A stretch of DNA of 37,002 bases from JASJBU01 sp965372385 (lineage in GTDB: Bacteria > Pseudomonadota > Gammaproteobacteria > Chromatiales > Chromatiaceae), in assembly GCA_965372385.1 (NCBI GenBank), contig CBDVCD010000005.1, positions 1 through 37,002 of the forward strand, given 5' to 3'. The notes under the pieces were generated by a model, which saw only the letters and a program-made list of their open reading frames with translations, was not told the DNA's origin and searched no databases. Below are positions 24,513-33,467 of this stretch, in pieces (position 1 is the first letter of the stretch; each line of letters starts with the position of its first letter). A program made the translations under genes and the position numbers.

Positions 24513-26066
24513 TTAGTCTTTCTTGCGCGGCATGACGCCCTGCGGGGTATAGGTGCGCTTGCGTGGCGTCGGAAACAGGCTGAAGCCCTGGCCAGCGTCA
24601 CTGCCCTGGGAACTGGTGTTGCCGGGACCGAAGCCGTTCTGACCCTGGAAGGCGTAAGGATCCTCCTGGGCCATCTCTTCGTGGGAGGTGGGAATCACGA
24701 AACGATCCTCGTAGTTGGCAATCCCGAGCAGCTGGTACATCGCCTCGGCCTGCGCCTCGCTGAGTCCGGCCGCATCCAGGGCCGCCGTATTCGGCTTGCC
24801 GTCCAGCGCCTTGGAGCGCTGATTGCTGCGCATCGCCATCATCCGGTTGAGGGCGCTGATGATCGGCGCCTCATCACCCGCGGTCAGCAGGTTGGCCAGA
24901 TAGCGCGCGGGGAAGCGTAGCGCCTCGGCCTTGGGCATCACACCATCCGCCTCGGTGGGCAGATTGCCCTGGTCGATCTGGCTCTGCACCGGTGACAGCG
25001 GGGGGACATACCACATCATGGGCAGGGTGCGGAATTCCGGATGGATCGGGAAGGCAATCTTCCACTCCATCGCCATCTTGTAGACCGGCGAGTTCTGAGC
25101 CGCGTCGAGCCAGCCCTGCGGAACCCCGTCTTCCAGCGCCTGTTCGATCACCTTGGGATCGTTGGGATCGAGGAAGATGTCCAACTGGGACTGATAGAGA
25201 CCCTTTTCGTTATCGGTGCCGGCGGCGTCACTGATCTTGTCTGCATCGTAAAGCACCACACCGATATAACGGATACGTCCGACACAGGATTCGGCGCAGG
25301 CGGTGGGTATCCCCGATTCGATGCGCGGGTAGCAGAGGATGCACTTCTCCGATTTGCCGGATTCCCAGTTGTAGTAGATCTTCTTGTAGGGGCAGGCGCT
25401 GACACACATGCGCCAGCCACGGCAGCGGTCCTGATCGATGAGCACCGCGCCGTCCTCGTCGCGTTTATAGATGGCGCCAGACGGGCAGCTCGCCACGCAG
25501 GCGGGATTCAGGCAGTGGTTGCACAGGCGCGGCAGGTACATGTGGAAGGTCTTTTCAAAGTCCTTGTACATCTGTTTCTGGATACCTTCGAAATTCGTAT
25601 CCTTTGCACGGTCTTCGAAGGCGCCAGCCAGATCGTCTTCCCAGTTCGGCCCCCAATGGATCTTCTCCATCACTTGGCCGGTGATCTGGGACAATGGGCG
25701 TGCCGTGGGCGCCGCCTCTGACAGCGGCTTGTTCTGCAGTTTGGCGTATTCGTAGTCGAACGGCTCGTAGTAGTCGTCGATCTCCGGCATATCCGGGTTG
25801 GCGAACAGGTTCAACAGTTTGCTGATGCGGCCGCCCGCCTTCAGCTCCAGCTGGCCGTTCTTATTCTCCCAGCCACCGTTCCATTTGTCCTGGTCTTCCC
25901 AGTTCTTGGGGAAGCCGATACCCGGCTTGGATTCAACATTGTTGAACCAGGCGTATTCCACGCCCTTACGGTTGGTCCAGATGTTCTTGCAGGTCACTGA
26001 ACAGGTATGGCAACCGATGCACTTGTCCAGGTTCAGGACCATTGCAATTTGTGCACGTATTTTCAT
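24513..26066 (-). CDS. narH: Respiratory nitrate reductase beta subunit NarH
   Basis: 517 residues from the ATG at 26066 (GAGGAA upstream). It is the iron-sulfur subunit that carries electrons from NarI to NarG. Four ferredoxin-type groups are present: Cys16/19/22/26; Cys182/185/190/194; Cys215, Trp218, Cys221, Cys225 (the Trp giving a 3Fe-4S cluster); and Cys242/245/257/261. This matches E. coli NarH within two residues. The C-terminal tail (about 455-517) is Gly/Gln-rich and longer than expected. An upstream in-frame Met (26120) would run into the hairpin at 26096-26128 and is rejected. Confidence 0.96.
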   Translation of the reverse strand: MKIRAQIAMVLNLDKCIGCHTCSVTCKNIWTNRKGVEYAWFNNVESKPGIGFPKNWEDQDKWNGGWENKNGQLELKAGGRISKLLNLFANPDMPEIDDYYEPFDYEYAKLQNKPLSEAAPTARPLSQITGQVMEKIHWGPNWEDDLAGAFEDRAKDTNFEGIQKQMYKDFEKTFHMYLPRLCNHCLNPACVASCPSGAIYKRDEDGAVLIDQDRCRGWRMCVSACPYKKIYYNWESGKSEKCILCYPRIESGIPTACAESCVGRIRYIGVVLYDADKISDAAGTDNEKGLYQSQLDIFLDPNDPKVIEQALEDGVPQGWLDAAQNSPVYKMAMEWKIAFPIHPEFRTLPMMWYVPPLSPVQSQIDQGNLPTEADGVMPKAEALRFPARYLANLLTAGDEAPIISALNRMMAMRSNQRSKALDGKPNTAALDAAGLSEAQAEAMYQLLGIANYEDRFVIPTSHEEMAQEDPYAFQGQNGFGPGNTSSQGSDAGQGFSLFPTPRKRTYTPQGVMPRKKD

Positions 26067-26095
26067 CTTATGTTCCTCAAAATTCTTTCCACCGG

Positions 26096-26128
26096 GATGC
26101 AGGGTGGAGATCGATTCCACCCTGCATC
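26096..26128 (-). other. Strong 13-bp hairpin between narG and narH
   Basis: GATGCAGGGTGGA (26096-26108) and its exact complement (26116-26128) around a 7-base loop, 16 bases after the narG stop and 30 bases before the narH ATG. No T-run follows on the minus strand, so it is more likely a processing, stability or translation-control element than a terminator. Confidence 0.7.
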
Positions 26129-26144
26129 GATATAATCAACTGAC

Positions 26145-29100
26145 TCAGTTATTAATCCCCGGGGGATTGAGCTGGGCTTCACGCTCCGGCGTCAGATCAC
26201 CTTCCAACCAATTTATGTCGGCGTCTTCGATCTTGTGAATGATGACGTTCTCGTCACGCTGACTTCCCACCGCGCCGTAGTAGTTGAAGGCGTACGACAG
26301 CTGGGCGTAGCCGCCGATCAGATTGGTCGGCTTCATGATCACCTTGGTCACGCTGTTGAGAATGCCGCCACGCTTGCCGGTGGTATTGGAACCCGGCGTG
26401 TTCACGTTCTTCTCCTGCGCGTGGTACATGATCGCCATGCCTTCCGGTACACGCTGGCTGATCACCGCACGGGCCACGGTGGCGCCGTTGGCATTGACCG
26501 CTTCGACCCAATCGTTGTCCTTGATGCCGATACTCTTGGCCTCATTCTCGTTCAGCCAGAAGTAGGGACCACCGCGGAACAGGGTCAGCATGCGCAGATT
26601 GTCCTGGTAGGTGGAGTGGATGCCCCACTTGGAGTGCGGGGTGATCCAGTTCAGGGTCAGGGTCTTCTTATCCTTCAGCTTGTCGGCCAGCTCTTTTGGC
26701 AGATTCTTGTGCGCCCCCAGATCCTGCGGCGGACGGTAGCAGCAGAGTCCTTCACCGAAATCAAGCATCCACTCGTGATCCAGATAGAATGAAGCGCGGC
26801 CGGTCAGGGTTCGCCATGGAATGTGTTCATGGACATTGGTGTAGCAGGCGTTGTAGCTCACCGTTTCCGATTCGATACCCGACCAGGTGGGCGCGGTGAT
26901 GATCTTGCGCGGCTGGGCGACGATATCGTGGTAACGGATCTTCTCCTCATGCCGCCCGGCATAGAGGTGGCTGTGGTCGATACCCGTCTTCTTACTCAGT
27001 GCGGCCCAGGACTTGTGCGCCACCTCGCCGTTGGTCTCGGGGGCCATCTGCAACACGGTGTCGCAAACGGCCACGTCGTCCACCAGCGACGGACGCCCCT
27101 TGGAGACGCCCTCCTCGGTGATCGCACCGTTGAGTTCGCACAGCTGCTCGATCTCCAGGTCGGTGTTCCAATCTATACCCTTGATGTTATTGCCCAACTT
27201 GTTCATCAGGGGACCGACCGAGGTGAACTTCTTATAGGTGTTGGGGAAGTCACGCTCCACCACCTTGAATAGCGGCGCGGTCTTGCCCGGAATCAGGTCA
27301 CATTCGCCCTTCTTCCAGTCCTTGACCTCACCAAAGGGCTGTGCCAGCGCCATGGGCGTGTCGTGCTGCATCGGCAGCGAGACCAGGTCTTTCTGAGTAC
27401 CCAGATGGGTTTCCGCCAGTTCAGAGAATTTCTTCGCGATGGTCTGGAAGATCTGCCAGTCAGACCGGGATTCGAAGGCGGGATCCACCGCCTTGCCCAG
27501 CGGATGCACGAAGGGGTGCATGTCGGTGGTGTTCAGATCGGCCTTCTCGTACCAGGTCGCCGTCGGCAGGATGATGTCCGAGTAGGCGCCGGTGGAGTTG
27601 AGGCGGAAGTTAATGTCCACCATCAGGTCCAGCTTGCCCACCGGGGACTTCTCGCGCCACTTGATCTCCTTGGAACGCTGACCCTCGAGACCTTCCTGCA
27701 TGACGCCATTCTGGGCGCCGACCAGGTGCTTGAGGAAGTACTCGTGGCCCTTGGCGGAACAACCCAGCAGATTGGCGCGCCAGACGAACAGGTTGCGCGG
27801 ATGATTCTCCTCCGCATCTATGTCCTCACTGGCAAAGGCGGTATCTCCGCTCTTCAACTGCTCGACCAGATACTTGGACACACCCGCCTCGTCGGTCGCA
27901 CCAGCGGCCTCGGCATCCTTGACGATGTCGAGCGGATTCTTATTGAAGTGTGGCGCGGACGGCCCCCAACCCAGACGCTGAGAGACCACGTTGTAGTCGG
28001 CGATCTGATAGCCCCGGTACTTGGCCTGGGCGGTGGAGCCCAGCACGTCATCGGCCTCAACCTTCTCATAGCGCCACTGGTCGGTATGGAAATACCAGTA
28101 AGTGGTGGAGGCCATGTGGCGTGGCGGACGGTGCCAGTCCAGGGCAAAGGCGATAGGCGCCCAGCCTGCCTGGGGACGCAGTTTCTCCTGTCCCACATAG
28201 TGCGCCCAGCCACCGCCGGACTGGCCGACGCAGCCACAGAAATGCAGCAGGTTCATGATGCTGCGGTAGCTCAAGTCGTTGTGATACCAGTGGTTTATCG
28301 CGGCGCCCATGATGACCATCGACTTACCGTGGGTCTTGGAGGCGTTTTCGGCGAATTCACGACCGGTACGCTCCAGATCGGCGCGCTTAATGCCGGTGAC
28401 CTTCTCGCCCCAGGCCGGGGTGTAAGGTACGCTATCATCCTCGTAGGAGGTCGCCAGGTTATCGCCCAGGCCACGGTCTATACCGTACTGGGCCACCTGC
28501 AGATCAAACACGGAGCAAACCAGTGCGCCTTCGCCGGAGGCCAGCTTCAGCTTGCGCACCGGGATGTTGCGCGTGAGGGTGTCGTCCTCGCCAGGGGTGA
28601 AATGGGGGAAATCGACCGCCACCACTTGGTCCTTGCCGTCGATGCAGCTCAGCTCCGCTTCGATCTCGGACTGGTCCGCGCCGCTCTTCTCCAACAGGTT
28701 CCACTTGCCATTTTCGCCCCAGCGAAAGCCGACGGAGCCGTTGGGCGCTACGAATGCCTTGCTCTTGGCGTCATAGACAATCGTCTTCCACTCCGGATTG
28801 TTCTCCTCACCCAGGTTCTTGGCAAAGTCGGAGGCGCGCAGGAAGCGGCCGGAGACATAGCGATCACCGTCCTTGCGCAATATCAGCTGCATCGGCAGGT
28901 CGGTGTATTTGCGCACGTATTCGGTGAAGTAGGGATCCTGCTTATTGATATGGAACTCTTTGATCGCCACATGCCCCATGGCCATGAAGGCAGCGGCGTC
29001 GGTGCCCTGTTTGACCGGCATCCACAGATCGGCGAACTTCACATACTCGGCGTAGTCCGGCGCCATGGAGACCACCTTGGTACCGTTGTAACGGGACTCG

Positions 29101-29906
29101 ATGGCGAAATGGGCATCCGGGGTGCGGGTCATGGGCAGATTGGCGCCGGTGATAATCAGATATTTCGAGTTATACCAGTCGGCCGCTTCCGGCACGTCGG
29201 TCTGCTCGCCCCAGACCTGGGGAGAGGCGGCCGGCAGGTCGCAGTACCAGTCGTAGAAGGAGCCGCAAGCGGCACCGATCAGAGAGAGATAGCGCGAACC
29301 GGCGGCATAGCTGATCATCGACATCGCGGGGATCGGCGAGAAGCCATAGATCCGGTCCGGCCCCCACTTCTTGATGGTGTAGACATTGGCGGCGGCGGTT
29401 ATCTCGACCACCTCATCCCAGCTGCTGCGAACAAACCCACCCAGCCCACGAACCGCCGTGTATTTCTTGCGTTTGGCCGGGTCGGCTTGAATCGCTTCCC
29501 AGGCATCCACCGGGTCTTTGCCGCTCTTACGTTCAGCACGATAGAGATCGAGCAGTCGTCCGCGGATCAAAGGATACTTGATACGGTGGGGGCTATAGAG
29601 ATACCAGGAGAACGATGCGCCACGCTGACAGCCGCGTGGCTCATGGTTCGGCATGTCCGGGCGGGTGCGCGGATAGTCGGTCTGCTGCATCTCGTAGGCG
29701 ACCAGGCCGTTCTTGACATAGATCTTCCAGGAGCAGCCACCGGTGCAGTTCACCCCATGGGTGGAACGCACCACCTTGTCGTGGCGCCAGCGGTTGCGGT
29801 AGGTATCCTCCCACTGCCGGTCTTCTTCGGTGACGATGCCGTGACCCTTGGAAAAGGTCCCCTGGATCTTCTTGAAATACCTGAGTCTGTCTAACAAATG
29901 GCTCAT
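26145..29906 (-). CDS. narG: Respiratory nitrate reductase alpha subunit NarG
   Basis: 1253 residues from the ATG at 29906 (AGGAGAAAACAG upstream), a full-length molybdopterin catalytic subunit that reduces nitrate to nitrite on the cytoplasmic side. The FS0 cluster ligands are His50, Cys54, Cys58 and Cys93 (THGVNCTGGCSW and PRGCQRGASF), one residue off E. coli numbering. The molybdenum-ligand Asp lies in WYCDLPAASP (Asp223). No Tat signal peptide is present, in keeping with the membrane-bound cytoplasm-facing type. It follows narK2 by 144 bases. A plus-strand ORF of 843 codons in this gene is a GC-driven shadow. Confidence 0.97.
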   Translation of the reverse strand: MSHLLDRLRYFKKIQGTFSKGHGIVTEEDRQWEDTYRNRWRHDKVVRSTHGVNCTGGCSWKIYVKNGLVAYEMQQTDYPRTRPDMPNHEPRGCQRGASFSWYLYSPHRIKYPLIRGRLLDLYRAERKSGKDPVDAWEAIQADPAKRKKYTAVRGLGGFVRSSWDEVVEITAAANVYTIKKWGPDRIYGFSPIPAMSMISYAAGSRYLSLIGAACGSFYDWYCDLPAASPQVWGEQTDVPEAADWYNSKYLIITGANLPMTRTPDAHFAIESRYNGTKVVSMAPDYAEYVKFADLWMPVKQGTDAAAFMAMGHVAIKEFHINKQDPYFTEYVRKYTDLPMQLILRKDGDRYVSGRFLRASDFAKNLGEENNPEWKTIVYDAKSKAFVAPNGSVGFRWGENGKWNLLEKSGADQSEIEAELSCIDGKDQVVAVDFPHFTPGEDDTLTRNIPVRKLKLASGEGALVCSVFDLQVAQYGIDRGLGDNLATSYEDDSVPYTPAWGEKVTGIKRADLERTGREFAENASKTHGKSMVIMGAAINHWYHNDLSYRSIMNLLHFCGCVGQSGGGWAHYVGQEKLRPQAGWAPIAFALDWHRPPRHMASTTYWYFHTDQWRYEKVEADDVLGSTAQAKYRGYQIADYNVVSQRLGWGPSAPHFNKNPLDIVKDAEAAGATDEAGVSKYLVEQLKSGDTAFASEDIDAEENHPRNLFVWRANLLGCSAKGHEYFLKHLVGAQNGVMQEGLEGQRSKEIKWREKSPVGKLDLMVDINFRLNSTGAYSDIILPTATWYEKADLNTTDMHPFVHPLGKAVDPAFESRSDWQIFQTIAKKFSELAETHLGTQKDLVSLPMQHDTPMALAQPFGEVKDWKKGECDLIPGKTAPLFKVVERDFPNTYKKFTSVGPLMNKLGNNIKGIDWNTDLEIEQLCELNGAITEEGVSKGRPSLVDDVAVCDTVLQMAPETNGEVAHKSWAALSKKTGIDHSHLYAGRHEEKIRYHDIVAQPRKIITAPTWSGIESETVSYNACYTNVHEHIPWRTLTGRASFYLDHEWMLDFGEGLCCYRPPQDLGAHKNLPKELADKLKDKKTLTLNWITPHSKWGIHSTYQDNLRMLTLFRGGPYFWLNENEAKSIGIKDNDWVEAVNANGATVARAVISQRVPEGMAIMYHAQEKNVNTPGSNTTGKRGGILNSVTKVIMKPTNLIGGYAQLSYAFNYYGAVGSQRDENVIIHKIEDADINWLEGDLTPEREAQLNPPGINN

Positions 29907-30050
29907 CTGTTTTCTCCTGGGAGCAAGCTGTATCAATCAACCCAGCCCCACTTTTATAAGGTCGGATGAATCTGCCAAGGCCGGGGTTCATGGTGGTGAC
30001 CTTGTCCATTCCCGCAGATCCATCCGGTAGCTGTTTTCGGTTACTTCGTG

Positions 30051-31655
30051 TTACGCGTTTTTGAACTCCGCCTTGGGGCCAAGGTAATACCACCAGTTCA
30101 GCAGCAGACAGACTAGATAGAACACCGCAAAACCGTAGAGTGCGTACTCCGGGGTCGCCGCCTTGATCTGCTCGCCAAATATCTTGGGGATAAGGAAGGC
30201 GCCATAGGCGGCCACCGCCGAGGTCCAACCCAGTGCCGGTCCCGCCTGCTCCTTTGGAAACACCATGGCGATGGTGCGGAAGGTCGAGCCGTTACCTATG
30301 CCAGTAGCGGCGAACAGCACCAGGAAGAGCAGGAAGAAGGGCAGGAAAAACTCTTCCGGCGTGGCCGAGACATAGGCCTGCTTCAGGTAGTAGGCCACGC
30401 CCAGGGCGGAACCAATCATCACGATGGCAACGATCTGGGTCACCTTGGCGCCACCCACCTTGTCGGAGATCCAACCACCGATGGGACGGATCAGCGCACC
30501 GATAAAGGGACCCATCCAGGCATACATCAGCGCCGAGGGGCCGTTGGGGTTGGCCAGGTCGTGTGTCAACACCCCGTCCACCAGCAGATGCTGGTAACCG
30601 AACACCACCTTGATCGCGAGGGCGAAGCCGGCGGAGTAGCCGATGAAGCTGCCGAAGGTCATGGTGTAGATGATGCTCATGATCCAGGTGTGCTTGTTGT
30701 TGAAGATCTTGAACTGACGCTGCAGATTGGGCTTGATATCGCCCGGAATCATCTTCATCAGCATCACGGTGGTGATCAGGATGCCGGCGATCACCGGCCA
30801 CTTGGCCCAGCCGGGCGCACCCAGACCGGTGGGAGCGGGCAGGATGATGTAGAGACCGATCGCGGCGGTAAAAAAACCGATCAGCAGCATGCCGGCTATC
30901 TTACCCATGGCGCCGATGGGCGTGCCGATATGCGGCGAGACCTCATTGGTGCGGAGATTATTCATACCGAACCAGCTGGCTAAGGCCAGGGGAATCAACA
31001 GCAACAGCCAGACGAAGCCGGCATTGTGGATGTAGGTCTCGGAGCCAACAGGAATCTTGCCGATCAGGGTGCCTGAGGTATTCTCCAGGATCATCGGCTC
31101 GCCGCCGAAGATGCCGAAGGTCATCACCAGGGGCACCACGATCTGCATGGTGGTCACACCGGCATTACCCAGTCCTGCGTTCAGCCCCAGCGCCAGACCC
31201 TGCATCCGTTTCGGAAAGAAGAAACTGATGTTGGACATGGAGGAGGCGAAGTTGCCGCCGCCGAAGCCGGACAGGAAGGCCAGGATCTGGAAGGTCCAGA
31301 GCGGCGTGTTCTGGTCCTGCAGGGCGAAACCGGTGCCGATGGCCGGGATCATCAGCAGTGCGGTGGTGAAGAAGATGGTATTTCTGCCACCCGCGATACG
31401 AATGAAAAAACTCGATGGAATGCGCAGGGTGGCGCCGGTCAGACCGGCGATGGCGGCCAGGGTGAAGAGCTCCGCCTTTTCGAAAGGGAAGCCGAGATTG
31501 AGCATCTGCACGGTGATGATGCCCCAGTAGAGCCACACCGCAAAGCCGCATAGCAGGCTGGGGATGGAGATCCACAGGTTACGGTTGGCTATGCTTTTGC
31601 CCGTGGATTCCCAGAACTGGGGGTCCTCGGTATTCCAGGTTTTGATATCAGCCAT
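30051..31655 (-). CDS. narK2: NarK2-type nitrate/nitrite antiporter
   Basis: 534 residues, a twelve-helix MFS protein with GGGNFASSMSNISFFFPKRM, a GLNAGLGNAGVTT nitrate signature and LTGATLRIPSSFF carrying the substrate-binding Arg. It should exchange imported nitrate for nitrite. It matches the second half of the fused NarK at 18484-21168, including the lead-in that ends STGKSIANRNLWISIPSLL. TAGGAG precedes the ATG. It lies between narK1 (45 bases) and narG (144 bases) in the same operon. Confidence 0.93.
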   Translation of the reverse strand: MADIKTWNTEDPQFWESTGKSIANRNLWISIPSLLCGFAVWLYWGIITVQMLNLGFPFEKAELFTLAAIAGLTGATLRIPSSFFIRIAGGRNTIFFTTALLMIPAIGTGFALQDQNTPLWTFQILAFLSGFGGGNFASSMSNISFFFPKRMQGLALGLNAGLGNAGVTTMQIVVPLVMTFGIFGGEPMILENTSGTLIGKIPVGSETYIHNAGFVWLLLLIPLALASWFGMNNLRTNEVSPHIGTPIGAMGKIAGMLLIGFFTAAIGLYIILPAPTGLGAPGWAKWPVIAGILITTVMLMKMIPGDIKPNLQRQFKIFNNKHTWIMSIIYTMTFGSFIGYSAGFALAIKVVFGYQHLLVDGVLTHDLANPNGPSALMYAWMGPFIGALIRPIGGWISDKVGGAKVTQIVAIVMIGSALGVAYYLKQAYVSATPEEFFLPFFLLFLVLFAATGIGNGSTFRTIAMVFPKEQAGPALGWTSAVAAYGAFLIPKIFGEQIKAATPEYALYGFAVFYLVCLLLNWWYYLGPKAEFKNA

Positions 31656-31700
31656 TGTTTACTCCTACTTTAGTTATCGACGCACAGGGTTTAGCGCGAC

Positions 31701-33140
31701 CTACTCCAGAACATCAGTGGGCTTGTCAGTCAGCTGATGCGCACGGATTTTTGCTGCCTCCGCCAGGGCCGCCTTGCGGGCGGTCGAGTACTTCTCGATC
31801 AGTTCCTCGAGCAAGTGAGCCTGCTCCACGGCAGCACGGGCAGACGCATACTCATCGGTACTTTCATGGGACTTGGCATAGACACTCAAGGCATGTTCTT
31901 TGGCTGCCGTGACCTCTTCACGCTGTTTGTCACGGGCAAAGGTGTAGTGCATCCAGATCAGAGAGACGCAGGTCGCACCATACAGCAGCATGAAGACCAC
32001 GCTGTTGACCTGGGTGAGATCGATCAGGACGCCGAACATGATCGGCAGCAGGAAGCCACCCATGCCGCCGGCCAGACCCACGATGCCGGAGGCGACACCG
32101 ATGTTGTCCGGGTACTCATCAGAGAGAAACTTGAACACCGAGGCCTTACCGAAACCCCAGGCGATGCCGACCACGAACAACAGGGCGGTGAAGGCCCAGA
32201 CATTGAGGCCAATATCCAGGGTGACATCGCCAGTGGCTGTCTTGATGATGAGCGCGGTCTGGGGATAAGACATCAGGAACAGGCAAACCCAGGAGATCCA
32301 CATCACCCACCAGGTCACCTTGTAGGCGCCGAACCTATCGGAGAACCAGCCACCGAGGGCGCGGATCAAGCCGGAGGGCAGTACGAAGACAGCGGCCAGC
32401 AGGGCCGCGGTGGTGAGGTCGAAACCGTATTCGGCGATATAGTATTTGGTCATCCACAGGGAGAGTCCCACGAAACCACCGAACACCAGGGAGTAGTACT
32501 GCATATACTTCCAGATGCGTGGATCCTTGAGCAGGGCCAGCTGATCAGCCAGGGTCACATGGGCTCCTACCTTGTGTTCCGGATCCTCGTAGGTAAACAT
32601 CCAGAAGGCAACCACCACCACAAACATGGCAATGGCGTAGACGTGCGGCACCGTCTCCCAGCCGTAGGCCACCACGATGGAGGGTGCGACAAACTTGGTC
32701 AGGGCAGCGCCCGCGTTACCGGCGCCGAAGATGCCCATGGCAAAACCCTGCTTCTCCTTGCTGAACCAGCGGGCGGTGTAGGCAATACCCACCGAGAAGG
32801 AGGCGCCAGCGATACCGACGAACAGGCCCAGCACCAGGAACTGCCAATACTCGGTCGCGGAACCGATGAACCAGAGTGGTATTATGGTTAAGAGCATGAG
32901 GATGAAGTAGACAATGCGTCCACCGTATCTGTCGGTGAGTATGCCTACCGGCAATCGCACTAAGGAACCGGTGAGGATCGGTGTGGCGATCAATAGACCG
33001 AATTGGGTTTCATTCAGTTCGAGCAATTCCTTGATCGGGATACCGATGATGGAAAACATCACCCAGACCGCAAAACAGGCGGTAAACGCGAGCGTATTCA
33101 TGGTGAGAACAGAGAGTTGCATTGTTCTCTGGGTCGCCAT
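31701..33140 (-). CDS. narK1: NarK1-type nitrate/proton symporter
   Basis: 479 residues from the ATG at 33140 (GGAGG upstream; a longer frame to 33185 is rejected). An MFS fold with TPILTGSLVRLPVGILTDRY and GIFGAGNAGAALTKFVAPSI, like the first half of the fused NarK. It would start nitrate uptake before nitrite has built up. It ends in a charged, Ala/Glu-rich tail (about 410-479). It is the first gene of the narK1K2GHJI operon, behind an Fnr box and NarL-like sites. Confidence 0.93.
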   Translation of the reverse strand: MATQRTMQLSVLTMNTLAFTACFAVWVMFSIIGIPIKELLELNETQFGLLIATPILTGSLVRLPVGILTDRYGGRIVYFILMLLTIIPLWFIGSATEYWQFLVLGLFVGIAGASFSVGIAYTARWFSKEKQGFAMGIFGAGNAGAALTKFVAPSIVVAYGWETVPHVYAIAMFVVVVAFWMFTYEDPEHKVGAHVTLADQLALLKDPRIWKYMQYYSLVFGGFVGLSLWMTKYYIAEYGFDLTTAALLAAVFVLPSGLIRALGGWFSDRFGAYKVTWWVMWISWVCLFLMSYPQTALIIKTATGDVTLDIGLNVWAFTALLFVVGIAWGFGKASVFKFLSDEYPDNIGVASGIVGLAGGMGGFLLPIMFGVLIDLTQVNSVVFMLLYGATCVSLIWMHYTFARDKQREEVTAAKEHALSVYAKSHESTDEYASARAAVEQAHLLEELIEKYSTARKAALAEAAKIRAHQLTDKPTDVLE

Positions 33141-33202
33141 TGCTAAATCCTCCACTGCTAGAATTCGCCGTCGAACATAAAGCAACGGACTGGCCCCGGC
33201 TA

Positions 33203-33216
33203 TTGATCGAGATCAA
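33203..33216 (-). promoter_or_regulatory. Perfect Fnr/Anr box of the narK1K2GHJI operon
   Basis: TTGATCGAGATCAA matches TTGAT-N4-ATCAA exactly. Its centre lies about 69 bases before the narK1 ATG. TATGTT (minus strand, 33179-33174) sits at the -10 distance for class II activation, giving a start near 33168 and a leader of about 28 bases. Confidence 0.85.
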
Positions 33217-33241
33217 TTGCTATCAGGACAAAAGTCTTCAA

Positions 33242-33257
33242 TACCACTTTGGTGGTA
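33242..33257. promoter_or_regulatory. NarL-like 7-2-7 inverted heptamers
   Basis: TACCACT-TT-GGTGGTA, centred 40 bases upstream of the Fnr box and about -81 from the predicted narK1 start; a further TACCACC follows at 33265-33271. The heptamers deviate slightly from TACYYMT, but spacing and symmetry match NarL targets. The site lies between divergent narK1 and narX and could serve both. Confidence 0.6.
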
Positions 33258-33399
33258 TTTCGAGTACCACCTATAACCCTTTGTTAGGTATGTTGATTTT
33301 CTATATCTTCCGAACTACTGCTAGAATGATGATAAAGTCATCGGAACAAAAGGAGTACTACCAGAAAGTCAAGGCAAAGGGAGTTACCTCAAACCCTTT

Positions 33400-33425
33400 A
33401 ACCTAGAAACGGCAGTTTCTAGGTT
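33400..33425 (+). other. Hairpin in the narX leader
   Basis: AACCTAGAAAC / GTTTCTAGGTT form an 11-base perfect stem with a GGCA loop, ending 42 bases before the narX ATG. It may affect narX translation or message stability; no T-run argues against a simple terminator. Apart from this, the Fnr box and the NarL-like sites, the 33141-33467 gap shows only promoter-type DNA. Confidence 0.6.
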
Positions 33426-33467
33426 TAACCTTTGTTGGAGACGAACCAACACCCACGAGGTCAATCC

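Noticed and set aside
27363..29894. 843-codon plus-strand ORF opposite narG
   Set aside because: It lies entirely antisense to an unmistakable NarG, and its composition reflects NarG codon bias. No domain or ribosome site supports it.
31737..32891. 384-codon plus-strand ORF opposite narK1
   Set aside because: Shadow of a clear MFS gene; low-complexity His/Gly/Gln-rich translation.
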